Under the pieces are notes generated by a model. It was not told the DNA's origin. It was given only the letters and a program-made list of their open reading frames with translations, and did not search any database. Shown here piece by piece: positions 45,132-52,985 of a stretch of 64,000 nt of DNA. Positions within the stretch are counted from its first letter, which is position 1. Each line of letters opens with the position of its first letter. The DNA comes from Haloplanus sp. CK5-1 (GTDB lineage: Archaea > Halobacteriota > Halobacteria > Halobacteriales > Haloferacaceae): the NCBI RefSeq assembly GCF_037201915.1, contig NZ_CP147505.1, positions 1,674,001 through 1,738,000 of the forward strand, given 5' to 3'. The position numbers and the translations under genes were made by a program.

Positions 45132-45506
45132 ATGTCCAGACAACAGACGCAAGTGCGGGAACTACAGGAGGGGAGCTACGTCATGATGGACGACGCTCCG
45201 TGTAAGATCAACAGTTACAGCACGGCCAAGCCGGGCAAACACGGTAGCGCCAAGGCACGCATCGAGGGGAAGGGCGTCTTCGACGGCAGGAAGCGCTCGC
45301 TCAGCCAGCCGGTCGACGCGAAGGTGTGGGTGCCGATCATCGAGCGCAAGGGCGGTCAGGTCGTCTCCGTCTCCGGGGACGACGCCCAAATCATGGACCT
45401 CGACACCTACGAGACGTTCACGATGCGCGTGCCGGAAGACGAGAGCCTGTCGCCCGACGACGAGATCGAGTACCTGGAGTACGAGGGCCAGCGGAAGATC
45501 GTGTAG
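45132..45506 (+). CDS. eif5a: Translation factor eIF5A (aIF5A)
   Basis: A 124-residue translation factor. The hypusination loop [12 protein letters not shown] places the modified lysine at K36. The N-terminal SH3-like and C-terminal OB domains are complete. It helps ribosomes at stalling motifs such as polyproline once its lysine carries deoxyhypusine. The agmatinase-like gene starts right after its stop, and deoxyhypusine synthase lies two genes further on, so target and modifying enzymes share one transcript direction. Confidence 0.95.
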   Translation: MSRQQTQVRELQEGSYVMMDDAPCKINSYSTAKPGKHGSAKARIEGKGVFDGRKRSLSQPVDAKVWVPIIERKGGQVVSVSGDDAQIMDLDTYETFTMRVPEDESLSPDDEIEYLEYEGQRKIV

Positions 45507-46361
45507 ATGTTCCCCGGTGCGACCGCCGACCGCGAGTCGGCCGACTACGTGGTCGTCGGCGCACCGCTCGACGTCTCGACTACCTTTCAACCCGGGACCC
45601 GGTTCGGCCCCGATCGGATCCGGCGCTTCGCGGCGTCGTTCGAGGACTACGATCACCGAACCGACCGGCACTTTTCCGATCTCGCCGTCCACGACGCCGG
45701 CGACGTCCACGCCTGGACCGACGCCGCCGACTACGTCGACTTCCTCGCGGGCACCCTCGGCGACGTCGTCGACGACGACGCCGTCCCCCTCCTGTTGGGC
45801 GGCGAACACACCGTCACCGTCGCCGGAGTCCGGGCGGTCGATCCGGACCTCTTCGTCTGTCTCGACGCCCACCTCGACCTCAGAGCGGAGTTCGACGGCG
45901 ATCCGTGGAGCCACGCTTGCGTGACCCGCCGAGCGCTCGACACGGCCGATCACGCCGTGATCGTCGGGGCGCGAAGCGGGGGCGAGAGCGAGTGGGAGCG
46001 GGCGAGCGCCGGGGACGTGACCGTCCTCGGCGTCGACGAGGTGGCCGCCACCGGTGGCGCGGCCGTCGTCGGCGCGGCCGCCGAAGCCGCCGACGACCTC
46101 GCGAGCGCGACGGCGTACCTGAGCGTCGACGTCGACGTCGCGGATCCAGCTGTCGCCCCGGGGACGGGCACGATGGAGCCCGGCGGACTCTCGGCTCGAA
46201 CCCTCCTCGACGTCGTCCGGGGCGTCACGCCGCTGGTCGACGGGGCGGACGTGGTCGAAGTGAACGACCGAGACGACGGCCAAGCGGCGGCGCTGGGCGG
46301 GAAACTCCTCCGGGAGTTCGTCTTCGCACACGCCGACGCCGGCGACGACCGGGATCACTAG
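45507..46361 (+). CDS. speB: Agmatinase/ureohydrolase-family protein
   Basis: A 284-residue arginase-fold enzyme. The binuclear manganese ligands are visible: GGEHTVT, CLDAHLDLRAE, and SVDVDVADPAVAPGTGTMEPGG. It begins on the base after the eIF5A stop. In Haloferax the deoxyhypusine side chain has been linked to agmatine, with an agmatinase-like enzyme acting on the modified protein or its precursor, so its place in this operon is likely functional. Plain agmatine hydrolysis to putrescine is the alternative. Confidence 0.88.
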   Translation: MFPGATADRESADYVVVGAPLDVSTTFQPGTRFGPDRIRRFAASFEDYDHRTDRHFSDLAVHDAGDVHAWTDAADYVDFLAGTLGDVVDDDAVPLLLGGEHTVTVAGVRAVDPDLFVCLDAHLDLRAEFDGDPWSHACVTRRALDTADHAVIVGARSGGESEWERASAGDVTVLGVDEVAATGGAAVVGAAAEAADDLASATAYLSVDVDVADPAVAPGTGTMEPGGLSARTLLDVVRGVTPLVDGADVVEVNDRDDGQAAALGGKLLREFVFAHADAGDDRDH

Positions 46362-46392
46362 CCTACAAGCCCCCACCGGCCGACACGCCGGT

Positions 46393-47151
46393 ATGGACCG
46401 CACCGAGTTCGTCGACCGGCTGGACGAGCGGCTTCGTACCGACGACTACGCCGACCTAGACGCGAGCGCGAACGGCCTCCAAGTCGGGCGGGCGGTGGGC
46501 GAGGTTGATCGGGCCGCCCTCGCCGTCGACGCCGCGGACGCGACGATCCGCGAGGCGGTCGACCGAGACGCCGACGTACTGGTCGTCCACCACGGCCTCG
46601 CGTGGGGAGGGTTCGACCGCCTGACTGGGCTCGACTACGACCGGATCGAACCGCTCGTCGCAAACGACGTGGCGCTGTACGTCTCGCACCTCCCCCTCGA
46701 CGGCCACCAGGAACTCGGCAACGCGGCGGGGGTCGCGGACGTCCTCGACCTCAACGACCGCGAGCCCTTCGGGACGCTGGGCCCCGAGTACGTCGGCATG
46801 CGGGGACGGACGGCCGATCACTACACCGTCGACGATCTGTCCGGACTGTTGGACCGCGAACTCGACACCGAGACGCGGGCGCTCGACTTCGGCCCCGAGC
46901 GGATCGAGACGATCGGAATCGTCACCGGGAGCGGCGTCGACTGGATCGGGGAGGCCGACGATCGGGGACTCGACGCCCTCGTCACGGGCGAGGGGAAACA
47001 GAAGGCGTACCACGAGGCCCGTGATCGCGGGATCAACGTCTTCCTCGCGGGGCACTACGCCACCGAGACGTTCGGGGTGCGGGCGCTCGGCGAGTTGATC
47101 GAGGGGTGGGGCGTGGAGACGACGTACGTCGACCATCCGACCGGGTTGTGA
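46393..47151 (+). CDS. Nif3-like dinuclear metal-centre protein
   Basis: A 252-residue NIF3/YbgI-family protein. The metal ligands are recognisable: VVHHGLAWGG, HLPLDGHQELG and the C-terminal GEGKQKAYHEA with FLAGHYATETFGV. The biochemical role of the family is uncertain (metal-dependent hydrolase or GTP cyclohydrolase-like fold). It sits between the agmatinase-like gene and deoxyhypusine synthase on the same strand, 31 nt and about 49 nt from them, so it may be part of the eIF5A unit. Confidence 0.88.
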   Translation: MDRTEFVDRLDERLRTDDYADLDASANGLQVGRAVGEVDRAALAVDAADATIREAVDRDADVLVVHHGLAWGGFDRLTGLDYDRIEPLVANDVALYVSHLPLDGHQELGNAAGVADVLDLNDREPFGTLGPEYVGMRGRTADHYTVDDLSGLLDRELDTETRALDFGPERIETIGIVTGSGVDWIGEADDRGLDALVTGEGKQKAYHEARDRGINVFLAGHYATETFGVRALGELIEGWGVETTYVDHPTGL

Positions 47152-47200
47152 CGGCTCGGGAATCGCGTCGTTGAAGCGACTGGAGCGTCGACCCGTGGCA

Positions 47201-48196
47201 ATGACCGACGACGAGACCCGCGAGGAGTTTCACGAGGATCCGCTGGAGCACACCGAGGTGTGGGCCGGCATGAGCGTCGGCGACCTGGCGACCGAGTACG
47301 GCAAGGCGGGCATCGGCGCGAAGGACATGGGCCACGCCGTCGACGTGTACGCCGAGATGCTCAACCGGGACGACGTGACCAACTTCTTCGGACTCGCGGG
47401 CGCGATGGTGCCCGGCGGGATGCGGTCGGTCGTGGCGGACCTGATCCGCGACGGCCACATCGACGTCCTCGTCACGACGGGAGCGAACCTGACCCACGAC
47501 GCCATCGAGGCCATCGGTGGCCACCATCACCACGGTCGGACCGGCGAGGACGGGCGGGAGCGCGAACACGACGAGCGACTCCGAGACGAGGGGGTCGACC
47601 GCATCTACAACGTCTACCTGCCCCAGGAACACTTCACGCTGTTCGAAGAGCACCTCCGGGACGACGTCTTTCCCGAGTTCGACGGTCCGGTCGCCATCAG
47701 CGAGTTCACGCGGGAACTCGGGCGCGCGAACCGGGCGGCGAACCGCGAACGCGGACTCGACGCCGACGCCGGCATCGCCGCCGCTGCGTACGCGAACGAC
47801 GTCCCCGTGTTCGTTCCTGCGATCCAAGACTCCGTACTGGGGATCCAGGCGTGGATGCACTCGCAGGTCTCCGCGTTCACCTTCGACGCCCTCGCCGACC
47901 TGACGAACATCACCGACGTGGCGTTCGACGCCAAGAAGGCGGGGGCGACGGTCGTCGGCGGCGGCGTCCCGAAGAACTTCGTCCTGCAGACGATGCTGAC
48001 GGTCCCCGAGGCGTACGACTACGGCGTCCAACTCACCGCCGATCCCGCCTCGACCGGCGGCCTCTCCGGGGCGACGCTCGACGAGGCGCGGTCGTGGGGG
48101 AAGCTAGAGAAGTCGGCGCGAAACGCCACCGTGTTGGGCGACGCCACCATCACCCTCCCCCTGCTCGTCGCCGCGGCACGCGACCGGATCGAGTAG
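47201..48196 (+). CDS. dys: Deoxyhypusine synthase
   Basis: A 331-residue NAD-dependent deoxyhypusine synthase. It has the NAD and substrate boxes (VTTGANLTHD, FVPAIQDSVLGIQAW, VVGGGVPKNF) and the active-site lysine K301 in EARSWGK. A His-rich stretch (GGHHHHGRT, 106-114) is a local insertion. It transfers an aminobutyl or related group to K36 of eIF5A, encoded three genes upstream. An alternative TTG start 30 nt earlier adds 10 basic residues and is not favoured. The gene is the last core gene before the AT-rich island. Confidence 0.93.
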   Translation: MTDDETREEFHEDPLEHTEVWAGMSVGDLATEYGKAGIGAKDMGHAVDVYAEMLNRDDVTNFFGLAGAMVPGGMRSVVADLIRDGHIDVLVTTGANLTHDAIEAIGGHHHHGRTGEDGREREHDERLRDEGVDRIYNVYLPQEHFTLFEEHLRDDVFPEFDGPVAISEFTRELGRANRAANRERGLDADAGIAAAAYANDVPVFVPAIQDSVLGIQAWMHSQVSAFTFDALADLTNITDVAFDAKKAGATVVGGGVPKNFVLQTMLTVPEAYDYGVQLTADPASTGGLSGATLDEARSWGKLEKSARNATVLGDATITLPLLVAAARDRIE

Positions 48197-48240
48197 TCGC
48201 AAGGCTCTTTTTCCGGTCGGTGCGTACCGCCGCGTGGCCG

Positions 48241-48351
48241 ATGACGAGTGCACCACTCCGAGCCGGGGTGGCACCCGGCGACGACGAGCCCTATGAGTGC
48301 CGAGGCCACCGATTTACTGGTACCAGTAGACGAAATTCGGGTGAGCGTTAA
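48241..48351 (+). pseudogene. Truncated zinc-ribbon-like small ORF at the island border
   Basis: A 36-codon ORF with haloarchaeal codon use for its first 22 codons, reading DDEPYECRGHRF. Small haloarchaeal rubrerythrin-like or zinc-ribbon proteins often start with D-P-Y-E-C followed by more CxxC pairs; here only one Cys is present and the frame ends in a basic tail in low-GC sequence. I read it as the 5' stub of such a gene cut by the island. Alternatively it is a chance ORF. Confidence 0.35.
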
Positions 48352-48465
48352 TCACCATCCGTCTTATAGAAACAGACTGCTAGGCTCAAACCAGACGAAT
48401 CTCCGGGTTACCACTCCGCTGTGAACCTACTTCAAGCGCACACTCGTTAGCCAATTTTCGCTGCT

Positions 48466-48490
48466 GAAACTCTGAGGTCAAGATTTTTAT
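48466..48490 (+). promoter_or_regulatory. Duplicated promoter, copy 1
   Basis: A 25-nt block with GAGGTCAAG followed by TTTTTAT, matching copy 2 (49703-49727) at 22 of 25 positions. In both copies the end of TTTTTAT is exactly 36 nt before the ATG. It is probably BRE/TATA plus an upstream regulator site. Confidence 0.6.
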
Positions 48491-48525
48491 TATTATGTTT
48501 GAATGTGACAAGAGACAACGAAACT

Positions 48526-49617
48526 ATGCCGTCCTCTGAGTATCCTGACGCCGTCTTGGAATATGTGGTGGCTCAGGGATGGACAACGAACCTCACTGAG
48601 CTACGAGAAGGGGCGTATATTATTGCTGGAGAGCGAAAGGGAGATTCTGGCTCTGAAAAAATGCTTCTGATGATCGTCTGCGAGCCGGAACAAGAAGTCA
48701 CGTCAGAACACATAGAATATCTGATTAAAGCTGGACGAGAGAAGAACGTCGATTCGGTACTGCTGACATATACTGTCCAGATTACAGAGAACGCCCGAGA
48801 GATGACTAGCGAATACGGGATAGATGAAATCAAGCCGGAGAAAATCCGTTCACATAATGAAACTGGTGAGTTTGCTGTAGGCACTGACGAGATATCGATG
48901 CCTGGCTCCGATTCAGATTCTCGGTCAGATTCGGTCGACGAGACAGCCACGAAAGGAAAAGAGCCAACAGATGAGAGAATACACAGCATCAGAGCGAATT
49001 ACACACAGTCGGAGGGCCGATCTGTAGGTGGCAACCTGATCCTATCGGAGACTTTACTTTTTTTCGAGCCGCATAAAATTGCAGAACTGAGTGGCGAAAA
49101 AGAAATTAAAGTCTCATATGATAATATCAAAGAACTGAACAGAGAAAAGAGGTTCAATCGAGGTATAAAAGATGCGATATTTGGTGGGGGATTAAGAGAT
49201 AGATTGAGAATTAGAACCCATAGTGGTAGAGAACTGCTTTTCGCCGTGTCTAATATCGAAGATGTGATGAATAAAATAAATAGATTGAAACAATCGGAAC
49301 AAGCACAGACTCGATCGCTTGGTGAATACCTTTCAGAGACGGATGAACGATCTGGGGAGCCCACAACGTTAACCCTCGGTCTTACCGCTTCTTGGATTAT
49401 TGGGCTATTTACACTAATTGTTGGTAGTAACTTATTCTGGAATCAAGGTCGTCTGAGTGGCCTCCTGTATATGATTGCGGGTGCAATCGTTGCTCCGTAT
49501 ACACGTAGATACGTAGAATCATTTGTAGGTGTGAAATTTGGTCGTTGGTTCCTTGTTGCCACGTGGATTGTTGTTTGCTTCATAGCGGCTCTTATGTACG
49601 CAGCTACGCCCGTCTAA
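48526..49617 (+). CDS. Island membrane protein A: REase-like N domain, PH/GRAM-like domain, membrane segments
   Basis: A 363-residue protein. Residues 1-110 form an alpha/beta domain resembling the restriction-endonuclease-like fold seen at the N terminus of many haloarchaeal membrane proteins, but the catalytic ExK-type strand reads LMIVCEPE, so nuclease activity is unlikely. A Ser/Asp linker (125-150) leads to a PH/GRAM-like beta domain (about 155-255: GGNLILSETLLFF, EIKVSYDNIKEL). Three membrane helices follow (280-303, 309-325, 340-360). Codon use is AT-rich, unlike the flanks, suggesting transfer. The ATG is chosen because the paralogue starts at the same motif (EYPDAVLEY). Confidence 0.75.
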   Translation: MPSSEYPDAVLEYVVAQGWTTNLTELREGAYIIAGERKGDSGSEKMLLMIVCEPEQEVTSEHIEYLIKAGREKNVDSVLLTYTVQITENAREMTSEYGIDEIKPEKIRSHNETGEFAVGTDEISMPGSDSDSRSDSVDETATKGKEPTDERIHSIRANYTQSEGRSVGGNLILSETLLFFEPHKIAELSGEKEIKVSYDNIKELNREKRFNRGIKDAIFGGGLRDRLRIRTHSGRELLFAVSNIEDVMNKINRLKQSEQAQTRSLGEYLSETDERSGEPTTLTLGLTASWIIGLFTLIVGSNLFWNQGRLSGLLYMIAGAIVAPYTRRYVESFVGVKFGRWFLVATWIVVCFIAALMYAATPV

Positions 49618-49702
49618 TTTAGAGTGATTGTGAATTATATTCAGTTTATGATATGTCGTGTGATATACGAAAGGATAAGCAACGAGTGAAAATTCTACGA
49701 TT

Positions 49703-49727
49703 GAAATTTTGAGGTCAAGCTTTTTAT
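49703..49727 (+). promoter_or_regulatory. Duplicated promoter, copy 2
   Basis: Matches copy 1 at 22 of 25 positions, again with GAGGTCAAG plus TTTTTAT and 36 nt from the end of TTTTTAT to the ATG. Each paralogue therefore has its own near-identical promoter. Confidence 0.6.
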
Positions 49728-49762
49728 CGTGGTAATGAAACGAACCAATAGATAACAGCAGT

Positions 49763-50821
49763 ATGTCGTCTCTTGAGTATCCTGATGCTGTCTTAGAGTA
49801 TGAACAGGCACGGGGATGGACTACAGATCTCACGGAGTTACGAGAAGGAGTGTATATTGTTTCCGGAGAGCGCAAGAGAGATGCTAGCTCCGAAAAGATG
49901 CTTCTGATGATCGTCTGCAAACCTGAAAACGAGATCACGTCAAATCATATAGAATTTCTGATTAAAGCTGGGCGAGAGAAGGATATTAATTCAGTGATGC
50001 TAACGTATACTGTCCAACTTACAGAGAACGCCCAAGAGCAGTGCGAAAAATACGGAGTAGATATAATCGATTCAGAAAAAGTACGATCCTACACCGAATC
50101 GGGCGGCTTCGATGTTGATATTACTGATATCCAGATGCCCGGATCTGGATCAGAGAGCCAGACCGATATATCATCTAATTCTAAGCTTCTCACACGGCGT
50201 AATGCGGTTCTTCTGTTGGGAGGAATAGGGACAGTAGCCTTGTTAGGCAATGGTGGAAATAATGGGTTAGAACTCATAGATGCAGTTCCCCGGAGAGAGC
50301 CGAGTGGATGGGCTATTTGGCATTTTAATGTGAAAAATACAGGTGAAACTCAGAACGCTCGCGCTTACGTGGACATAAGAATCACCACAGGTGAGAACGC
50401 AGGAGAGGTGACTGAATCGTATGACAGCACAAAGGTGATCGAGAGCGGCGAGACAGCAGACATCAGGGTCGACAGTACGTACTACACAAACACAGAGGAT
50501 TACGAGTTCGATTACGGTATTGAACCAACGGACCGTCCACACGCAACGTTCGAAGTGGCCTCTGAGGATTCGAAATTTCGTTTAGACGCGTCGGAATCAA
50601 CCTCCGTGACGAGTTCTATCACGTCTTACGAGTGGTCGGCACACGAATTTACTATACCAGAGTACGGCGAACCTCTGAATTGGAACATACCCGACGGAGA
50701 AATAATCGATTTCGAGGTGCCGTCCAAGCGGACTCTTGACCTCGTACTGAAAGTCACAGACGAAGAGGGACGGACTGATGAGAAAGATAAACGCCTATCG
50801 CGTTCTGAATATTGGGCGTAG
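49763..50821 (+). CDS. Island membrane protein B: REase-like N domain, one membrane helix, Ig/PKD-like extracellular part
   Basis: A 352-residue paralogue of protein A. Residues 1-110 are about 70% identical to A (77 of 110 by my count), while everything after about 125 is unrelated. A single membrane segment (147-164) preceded by LTRRN leads to an extracellular-type part: a CARDB-like strand region (183-240, WHFNVKNTGETQNARAYVDIR) and a PKD-like domain (260-345, RLDASES, SYEWSA, LDLVLKVTDEEG). The N-terminal domain should be cytoplasmic. AT-rich codon use matches A. Function unknown; nuclease activity is doubtful because the key strand is VCKPE. Confidence 0.75.
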   Translation: MSSLEYPDAVLEYEQARGWTTDLTELREGVYIVSGERKRDASSEKMLLMIVCKPENEITSNHIEFLIKAGREKDINSVMLTYTVQLTENAQEQCEKYGVDIIDSEKVRSYTESGGFDVDITDIQMPGSGSESQTDISSNSKLLTRRNAVLLLGGIGTVALLGNGGNNGLELIDAVPRREPSGWAIWHFNVKNTGETQNARAYVDIRITTGENAGEVTESYDSTKVIESGETADIRVDSTYYTNTEDYEFDYGIEPTDRPHATFEVASEDSKFRLDASESTSVTSSITSYEWSAHEFTIPEYGEPLNWNIPDGEIIDFEVPSKRTLDLVLKVTDEEGRTDEKDKRLSRSEYWA

Positions 50822-51357
50822 TGTCCAGATACGGATGTAACGACGTTGCCGAGCGATCGCACGGTGTGGCCGCCGAAATCTCCGACCGGGTTCGAGAAAT
50901 CGCCGAAGCTCGCGGCCTTCGGGAGTCCGAAGCGTTCGAGCGGGGACTCGAACTGCTGTCAGCGTTCGATACGCTCCTGATTCCGGAGACAGTCTACGAG
51001 GAAGTTGAGGCCGGTGGCGTCCCCGACGGGTTATCCGCCCTCCCGTACGAACTCGTCGAAGCCGACGAAAGACGAGTCGGAACTGAAAAACTGGATGGCG
51101 GAGAACGCGCCGCGATTGCGGTAGCTGAAGAGCGGGGAGTCGTTCTCCTAACCGACGGCCTCGCCGCCCGAGCGGCAGTATCCGACGCTGACGTCGAAGT
51201 GCACGGCTCTATCGGCGTAATTGCGCTTGGTCCCGCTCGGAGAGTACTCGACAAGGACGAGGCGACATCACTCGTGCGTACACTCCAACATGAGACGAGC
51301 CTCTTCGTGACGGAGACAGTCGTGGAGCATAGCATCCAGATGCTGGACGGACAGTGA
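50821..51357 (+). pseudogene. Antitoxin-PIN toxin fusion relic (DUF3368-like)
   Basis: A 178-codon frame. Its start (VAAEISDRVREIAEARGLRESEAFERGLELL) looks like a small VapB-type antitoxin; then it passes directly into the middle of a PIN toxin (LSAFDTLLIPETVYEEV, GGERAAIAVAEERGVVLLTDG, GSIGVIALGPARRVL). The PIN N terminus with the first catalytic Asp (VxDTSxLI) is missing, so the toxin part should be inactive. An in-frame deletion that joined the two genes of a toxin-antitoxin pair explains it. The GTG used overlaps the previous stop. GC-rich codons set it apart from the island genes upstream. Confidence 0.6.
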
Positions 51358-51551
51358 CGGAACGAGCGGACTCTATAGGCGCGGCAAAGACGGTAGACGA
51401 CGTCCGAACCGCCGAATCCCGGCATAGTTAGCCGAGCACTCGCGTCGGCAACCGCAATTCGGGACGTTCGTTTTCACGGTCCCGTCGCTCGACCGTCCCG
51501 TGGATCCGCGACTCAAGGATACCGCCACCGATCCGAGAGTTAATGCTTTAG

Positions 51552-51565
51552 TATATTCGCATCTT
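51552..51565 (+). promoter_or_regulatory. TATATTCG promoter element, glutaredoxin-like gene
   Basis: TATATTCGCATCTT begins 31 nt before the ATG at 51583. It is one of four related elements; see 52900, 52960 and 54610. The 215-nt region between the toxin relic and this site has no gene I can support. Confidence 0.55.
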
Positions 51566-51582
51566 CTAATCTATCGCAACCA

Positions 51583-51843
51583 ATGCTGGAGCTCTATCAA
51601 TCGGAAGGCTGTCCACACAGTGCGAAGGTTCGGGAGAAACTGTCGGAACTCGGTGTCTCGTGTGTCGTTCACAACCCGCGCCTTCCCGGCGACGAGGGCG
51701 GGGACGTGACCAATGAGGTGACCTACGGCGAACTCACGGCGAGCGGTGAAGACCAGATCCCGTATCTCGTCGACACCGAACGCGGCGTGACGATGTACGA
51801 GAGCGACGACATCGTCGAATATCTCGCCGAACACTACGAGTAA
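51583..51843 (+). CDS. Glutaredoxin/GST N-terminal-domain protein
   Basis: An 86-residue thioredoxin-fold protein. The active-site-like motif CPHS is at residues 10-13 in LYQSEGCPHSAKV, the cis-Pro is in QIPYLVD, and the C terminus has the GST_N helix (ESDDIVEYLAEHY). With one Cys it is of the monothiol or GST type. It probably handles thiols or disulfides in the cytoplasm; haloarchaea use gamma-glutamylcysteine rather than glutathione. It carries the shared TATATTCG element, linking it to the nearby ArsR gene. Confidence 0.85.
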   Translation: MLELYQSEGCPHSAKVREKLSELGVSCVVHNPRLPGDEGGDVTNEVTYGELTASGEDQIPYLVDTERGVTMYESDDIVEYLAEHYE

Positions 51844-51875
51844 GGACAAATGTCGATGTCCGGACCACGACGGCC

Positions 51876-52568
51876 ATGACCGACGTAGAACAGGAGGACG
51901 CGGCGGCCGCATTTCGGGAGATCCTGGAGACGGTCGACGACGAGATCGAGGATTTGGCGACGTCAGGGGGGATCACGGCGGACACGCGAGGCGACTTGTC
52001 GGTCGATACGCTGTTACGCATCGCGCGGTGGCGATCCGTCCAGAGCGCCGTCCTCTACGGTGACTGGGCCGACCGGCAGCGCGTCACGGGGATGGACGCG
52101 GAGGTCGCACTCGCTGCGGCGTGGAAGGCTGGCCGATCCGTCGAGCAGTACGAGGCCGTGACCGACCACCTCAGCAGCCGCGGTGTCGATCCCGAGCCGG
52201 TCGAGTACGCACTTCACGGGGAAACGCTACAGTTCATGGCCGACCTGACCGACCCGGTCGCCCGAGTCACCGCGGGGTTCGTCGTCGCTCCCAAACTTCG
52301 CGCCGTCAAGGACAAACAGGCGACACTCGTCGCGACCGGCAACGCCGACCCGCAAACGGCCAGCCTCTATCGGGATACCATCGTCCCACCCGAAGAGGAG
52401 GCCATCGAACGCGGCAAACGACTGCTTTCACGCTATCTCGACGACGACGATACATCCGCCGTGAAGACCGTCGAGGAGACCGCCGACGCCTTCCTCGAGG
52501 TCACGTGGAAGTCCCAAGAACGGGCGATGGACGAGACGGGCGATATCGACCCGAAGACGATCTGTTAG
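51876..52568 (+). CDS. All-helical haloarchaeal protein of unknown function
   Basis: A 230-residue protein predicted to be almost all helix, without membrane segments. It carries conserved-looking acidic/aromatic helices (MDAEVALAAAWKAGRSVEQYEAV, PPEEEAIERGKRLL, ETADAFLEVTWKSQERAM). Several Glu and His on helices make a ferritin-like or other metal-binding bundle possible, but I cannot identify ligands with confidence. It follows the glutaredoxin-like gene by 32 nt and is likely in its transcript. It converges with arsR; stops share TTAG at 52565-52568. Confidence 0.65.
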   Translation: MTDVEQEDAAAAFREILETVDDEIEDLATSGGITADTRGDLSVDTLLRIARWRSVQSAVLYGDWADRQRVTGMDAEVALAAAWKAGRSVEQYEAVTDHLSSRGVDPEPVEYALHGETLQFMADLTDPVARVTAGFVVAPKLRAVKDKQATLVATGNADPQTASLYRDTIVPPEEEAIERGKRLLSRYLDDDDTSAVKTVEETADAFLEVTWKSQERAMDETGDIDPKTIC

Positions 52569-52894
52569 CCGTTCTGTTCCGAGACGGCCGCGTCGTTGGC
52601 CATCCGATCGAGCAACACGTCACGCATCGTGTTCATCCCCTCGACGATCCGCTCGTCGGCGATCGAGTAGTAGTTGTTGAGCCCCGCGTCGCGTTTGGTC
52701 ACGACGCCCTGGTCGCGCATCTTCCGCAGGTGCTGGGAGACCGTCGGCTGGGAGATGTCCGTCTCGTCGCTGATCTCGCCCACGCTATGTTCGTCGTCTT
52801 TCAGGAGGTGGAGGATCCGCAGCCGCTTCGGGTTCGAGAACATCTTACAGAACTCGGCGTGACGTTCGTAGAGGGCGTCGTCTGGGTCGGTCAT
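52565..52894 (-). CDS. ArsR-family winged-helix transcriptional regulator
   Basis: A 109-residue ArsR/SmtB-type repressor. The HTH is FSNPKRLRILHLL...SVGEISDETDISQPTVSQHLRKMRDQGVV, followed by the wing AGLNNYYSI. It has no classic metal-box (ELCVCD); the single Cys is in EFCKMF before the HTH, so thiol or redox sensing is possible. An 8-bp-arm palindrome lies just before its start codon, as expected for autoregulation, and similar elements precede three neighbouring units. Confidence 0.88.
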   Translation of the reverse strand: MTDPDDALYERHAEFCKMFSNPKRLRILHLLKDDEHSVGEISDETDISQPTVSQHLRKMRDQGVVTKRDAGLNNYYSIADERIVEGMNTMRDVLLDRMANDAAVSEQNG

Positions 52895-52899
52895 GGTCT

Positions 52900-52921
52900 C
52901 ATATTCGACTCCACGAATATG
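52900..52921 (-). promoter_or_regulatory. Palindromic operator overlapping the arsR promoter
   Basis: A perfect inverted repeat, CATATTCG - 6 nt - CGAATATG, lies 5 nt from the arsR ATG. On the minus strand its distal arm (CATATTCG) starts 27 nt before the ATG, the position of a TATA box. It is the most symmetric of the four elements and is probably the regulator's own operator. Confidence 0.65.
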
Positions 52922-52959
52922 TGGGTTCGCTTCTGCCCGTACAGAACCCGTGTATTTAT

Positions 52960-52974
52960 TATATTCGCATATTC
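52960..52974 (+). promoter_or_regulatory. TATATTCG promoter element, micro-ORF/methyltransferase unit
   Basis: TATATTCGCATATTC starts 26 nt before GTG 52986. It shares its first 12 bases with the elements at 51552 and (14 bases) 54610. Confidence 0.6.
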
Positions 52975-52985
52975 AAATGTGTTTT

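Larger units (their letters stand above)
48197..48525. other. Left junction of the AT-rich island
   Basis: About 330 nt in which composition changes from GC-rich to AT-rich. It contains a truncated small ORF (48241-48351) and the promoter of the first island gene. I find no tRNA, integrase or direct repeat at the junction. Confidence 0.5.

Noticed and set aside
51428-51540. Minus-strand fragment reading ILESRIHGTVERRDREN and ending LPTRVLG
   Set aside because: It looks like a protein C terminus but has a stop just upstream, no start codon and no recognisable family, so it may be chance.
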